This document shows, in pieces, positions 55,133-56,424 of a DNA stretch of 56,424 bases; within the stretch, counting starts at the first letter, position 1, and the number at the start of each line of letters is the position of its first letter. A program made the position numbers and the translations under genes. Below the pieces are notes generated by a model that did no database searches, was not told the origin of the DNA, and saw only the letters and a program-made list of their open reading frames with translations. Source of the DNA: Acidobacteriota bacterium (GTDB taxonomy: Bacteria; Acidobacteriota; Terriglobia; Terriglobales; Acidobacteriaceae); NCBI GenBank assembly GCA_021793595.1, contig JAJYSL010000009.1:1-56424 (forward strand), written 5' to 3'.

Positions 55133-55281
55133 AGAATCCCGAGGACCGTAGGCTACGACTCTTTGCATTCGGAATGCAATGCTGCGATGGACGCAGCAAG
55201 AACAAGAGGTCGTGAGTCCCGGCGGAAGGACGGGAGTGCGTGACGCCGTCAACCTGGGACGCGAATGCTAAACGATCCGGT

Positions 55282-55980
55282 TTAAAAGTGGCGGACAACA
55301 TCCTCTTCTGTGGAAGTTTTGTGACGGTCGCGTTCCAGAGATCGGCTGACCAGGTCGCGGGAGCCGAGGCCGACCGCCAGGGCGAGCGCGAGCACGATGC
55401 CGCCGAAGAGAATGCCGAAACCGAGATCGACAATGACGCGCGCAATTCCAAGATGATCGAAGATCATGGCGGCGGTGAAGACCAGGACCAGCCATTTCGC
55501 CCCCATGCTGAGCAGGCGGGCATGTTCCAGATTCATGTTGACGCCATTGATGAGGACGCTGCGGGAAAGGAAGCGAGCGATGATGGTGCCGATGATCAGC
55601 AGCACCACGGCAGCGACGATTCTGGAAATATAGGTAACGACGTTGGCGGACAGGCCGGACGCAAGTGAGGCGTCCAAGGCAGCAATGCCGACAAAGAGGC
55701 CGGCGATGACAGTGAGCCAGAAGACAATGCGCGTCGCCAGGAAGGTGGGCGTATTGGCAGAAGACCAGTCGGAGATGTTGGCGAGACCGGATTGCTCCAC
55801 ACGCGTGTCAAAGTGCAGCGCAAGCAGGATGCGCCGCAGAATGGCGGCCAAAACCCATCCGATAAAGACGGAAACCAGCAGCGCGACGATGAGCGCGAGA
55901 ACGCCGGGCAGCAAGGTTGCGACTTTGAATACGGCACGATGAAGCGATTCCAGCAGCGCCTGATGTACTTGTTCCCACAT
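55282..55980 (-). CDS. MscS-like small-conductance channel-type membrane protein (no beta domain)
   Basis: 232 residues with five hydrophobic helices (TLLPGVLALIVALLVSVFIGWVL; FWLTVIAGLFVGIAAL; ISRIVAAVVLLIIGTIIARFL; KWLVLVFTAAMIF; FGILFGGIVLALALAVGLGS). The last helix, GIVLALALAVGLGSRDLVSR, resembles the pore helix of mechanosensitive channels. The cytoplasmic beta and alpha/beta domains of MscS are missing, as in the conserved TM-helix proteins of acidobacteria and cyanobacteria. It could pass ions or act as a scaffold. Confidence 0.85.
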   Translation of the reverse strand: MWEQVHQALLESLHRAVFKVATLLPGVLALIVALLVSVFIGWVLAAILRRILLALHFDTRVEQSGLANISDWSSANTPTFLATRIVFWLTVIAGLFVGIAALDASLASGLSANVVTYISRIVAAVVLLIIGTIIARFLSRSVLINGVNMNLEHARLLSMGAKWLVLVFTAAMIFDHLGIARVIVDLGFGILFGGIVLALALAVGLGSRDLVSRSLERDRHKTSTEEDVVRHF

Positions 55981-55998
55981 GACGGACTCCTGTTCTAG

Positions 55999-56110
55999 AG
56001 CAAAAGCAGGGATACTGTGATGTATCCGAAAATCCTTATGTAGGCTTTTTCCTAGTGGAAAAAGCCTGCCAAGCGCTATCGTTCCACATTACACCTACCC
56101 TGCTTTTGCT
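55999..56110. repeat. 13-bp inverted repeat enclosing a hairpin
   Basis: AGCAAAAGCAGGG at 55999-56011 is matched by CCCTGCTTTTGCT at 56098-56110. Between them lies an 11-bp hairpin. The whole could be a small MITE-like element of about 112 bp or a large cruciform. Flanks show no target duplication. Confidence 0.5.
56042..56067 (-). terminator. Hairpin downstream of the right-edge gene
   Basis: AGGCTTTTTCC / GGAAAAAGCCT with loop TAGT, an 11-bp perfect stem, lies 57 bp after the stop of the leftward gene at 56124. It has no separate T-run, but its T-rich arm may serve. It is centred inside the 13-bp inverted repeat. Confidence 0.6.
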
Positions 56111-56123
56111 TTACTGCGGGCTT

Positions 56124-56378
56124 TTACGGATGGAACCGATCTGGCCAGCGCCAGCGAGACAGAAGATAGGGCTTCTCCGACTCGTAGGTGCGTGCCAGCT
56201 GTTCCACTCGTTGTTGCGCGGCGGCGATGCCGCTCTGGTTGATTTCGACTGCGTAGGAAGCCACCCATCCAAGATAGAGCGGCGTGAGGGCTCCGAATAG
56301 ATGGGCGCGATGAATATTGCGAAGACGGTGGGCGAGGGCAAAATCGTAGACGATGCGGGCCCACAGCGTATCCGGCAT
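56124..56378 (-). CDS. C-terminal-like fragment, possibly of a glycosyltransferase-type protein
   Basis: 84 residues from ATG 56378 (MPDTLWARIVYDFALAHRLRNIHRAHLFGALTPLYLGWVA...), ending RWRWPDRFHP. Helical and rich in R, H and aromatic residues. The frame reads like protein upstream of this ATG too (LSRLSPDEFH) until a TAA at 56418-56420, with no other start, so a longer gene may be broken by a frameshift near the A-run at about 56402. From memory similar tails end acidobacterial GT2-type proteins, but this cannot be verified. Poor Shine-Dalgarno. Confidence 0.5.
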   Translation of the reverse strand: MPDTLWARIVYDFALAHRLRNIHRAHLFGALTPLYLGWVASYAVEINQSGIAAAQQRVEQLARTYESEKPYLLSRWRWPDRFHP

Positions 56379-56424
56379 ATGAAATTCATCCGGAGAAAGA
56401 CGGGAGAGCTTTTTGAGTTAGATC

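Noticed and set aside
1..56424. tRNA, rRNA, CRISPR arrays or phage genes
   Set aside because: None of the usual signatures (T-arm GTTCGAATCC-like boxes, regular direct repeats with spacers, integrase or structural phage motifs) were seen on either strand by eye.

Overview
The window looks like a piece of chromosome from a Gram-negative soil-type bacterium, most likely an acidobacterium (Terriglobia/Koribacter-like). This is inferred from moderately high GC, LPS-core genes (kdsD, hldE, a GT9 heptosyltransferase), an outer-membrane carbohydrate porin and an orphan secretin, frequent TTG/GTG starts, and protein sequences of acidobacterial flavour. No rRNA or tRNA gene, CRISPR array, phage region or transposase gene was seen.

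Layout. (1) 1-1.7 kb: the 3' part of a membrane-anchored SpoIIE-type PP2C phosphatase converges on a STAS protein fused to a degenerate receiver, a likely partner-switching pair. (2) 1.8-18.5 kb: a long leftward run. In transcription order it reads kdsD, a doubtful small ORF, proS, a class A penicillin-binding protein, a copper-type P-ATPase with YHS domains, nrdR, an NAD-type isocitrate dehydrogenase, a cupredoxin-like lipoprotein, then asd-lysC-dapB-dapA-dapD, a compact lysine/diaminopimelate operon. (3) 18.9-20.9 kb: an odd secreted fragment, then a TlpA-like thioredoxin and a DsbD N-domain protein. (4) 21-30 kb, leftward: a short-chain dehydrogenase, smc, purC, a CvpA-type membrane protein, a Fis-like regulator and a TPR-secretin. 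(5) 30-36.4 kb: housekeeping genes on both strands (secreted TPR protein, YmdB-type phosphoesterase, Rrf2 regulator, ispG, TPR protein, YvcK/CofD-like).

(6) 36.5-38.7 kb: an ECF sigma factor, a membrane anti-sigma candidate and two tandem DUF4252-type secreted proteins. The second DUF4252 gene is split by a 164-bp non-autonomous element with perfect terminal inverted repeats and a 5-bp target duplication; precise removal restores one open frame. (7) 38.8-49.6 kb: hldE, heptosyltransferase, a secreted unknown, a lone nuoI, a secreted PPC/DUF296 protein, metH, a glucosaminidase-domain protein, phosphohexomutase and an FtsB-like protein. (8) 49.6-51 kb: an accessory island with a HigB-like toxin, a long XRE antitoxin and a DUF3467 protein in one operon, preceded by two copies of a palindromic operator. 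This and the sigma/DUF4252 locus are the best candidates for a little-described system. (9) 51-56.4 kb: a metal/transport region with an Nramp-like transporter carrying altered signature motifs, two tiny companion proteins, an OprB-like porin, a CsoR/RcnR/FrmR repressor with a matching operator, an MscS-like membrane protein, and a fragmentary gene at the right edge.

Identifications rest on reading translated sequence and family knowledge; no database search was run.
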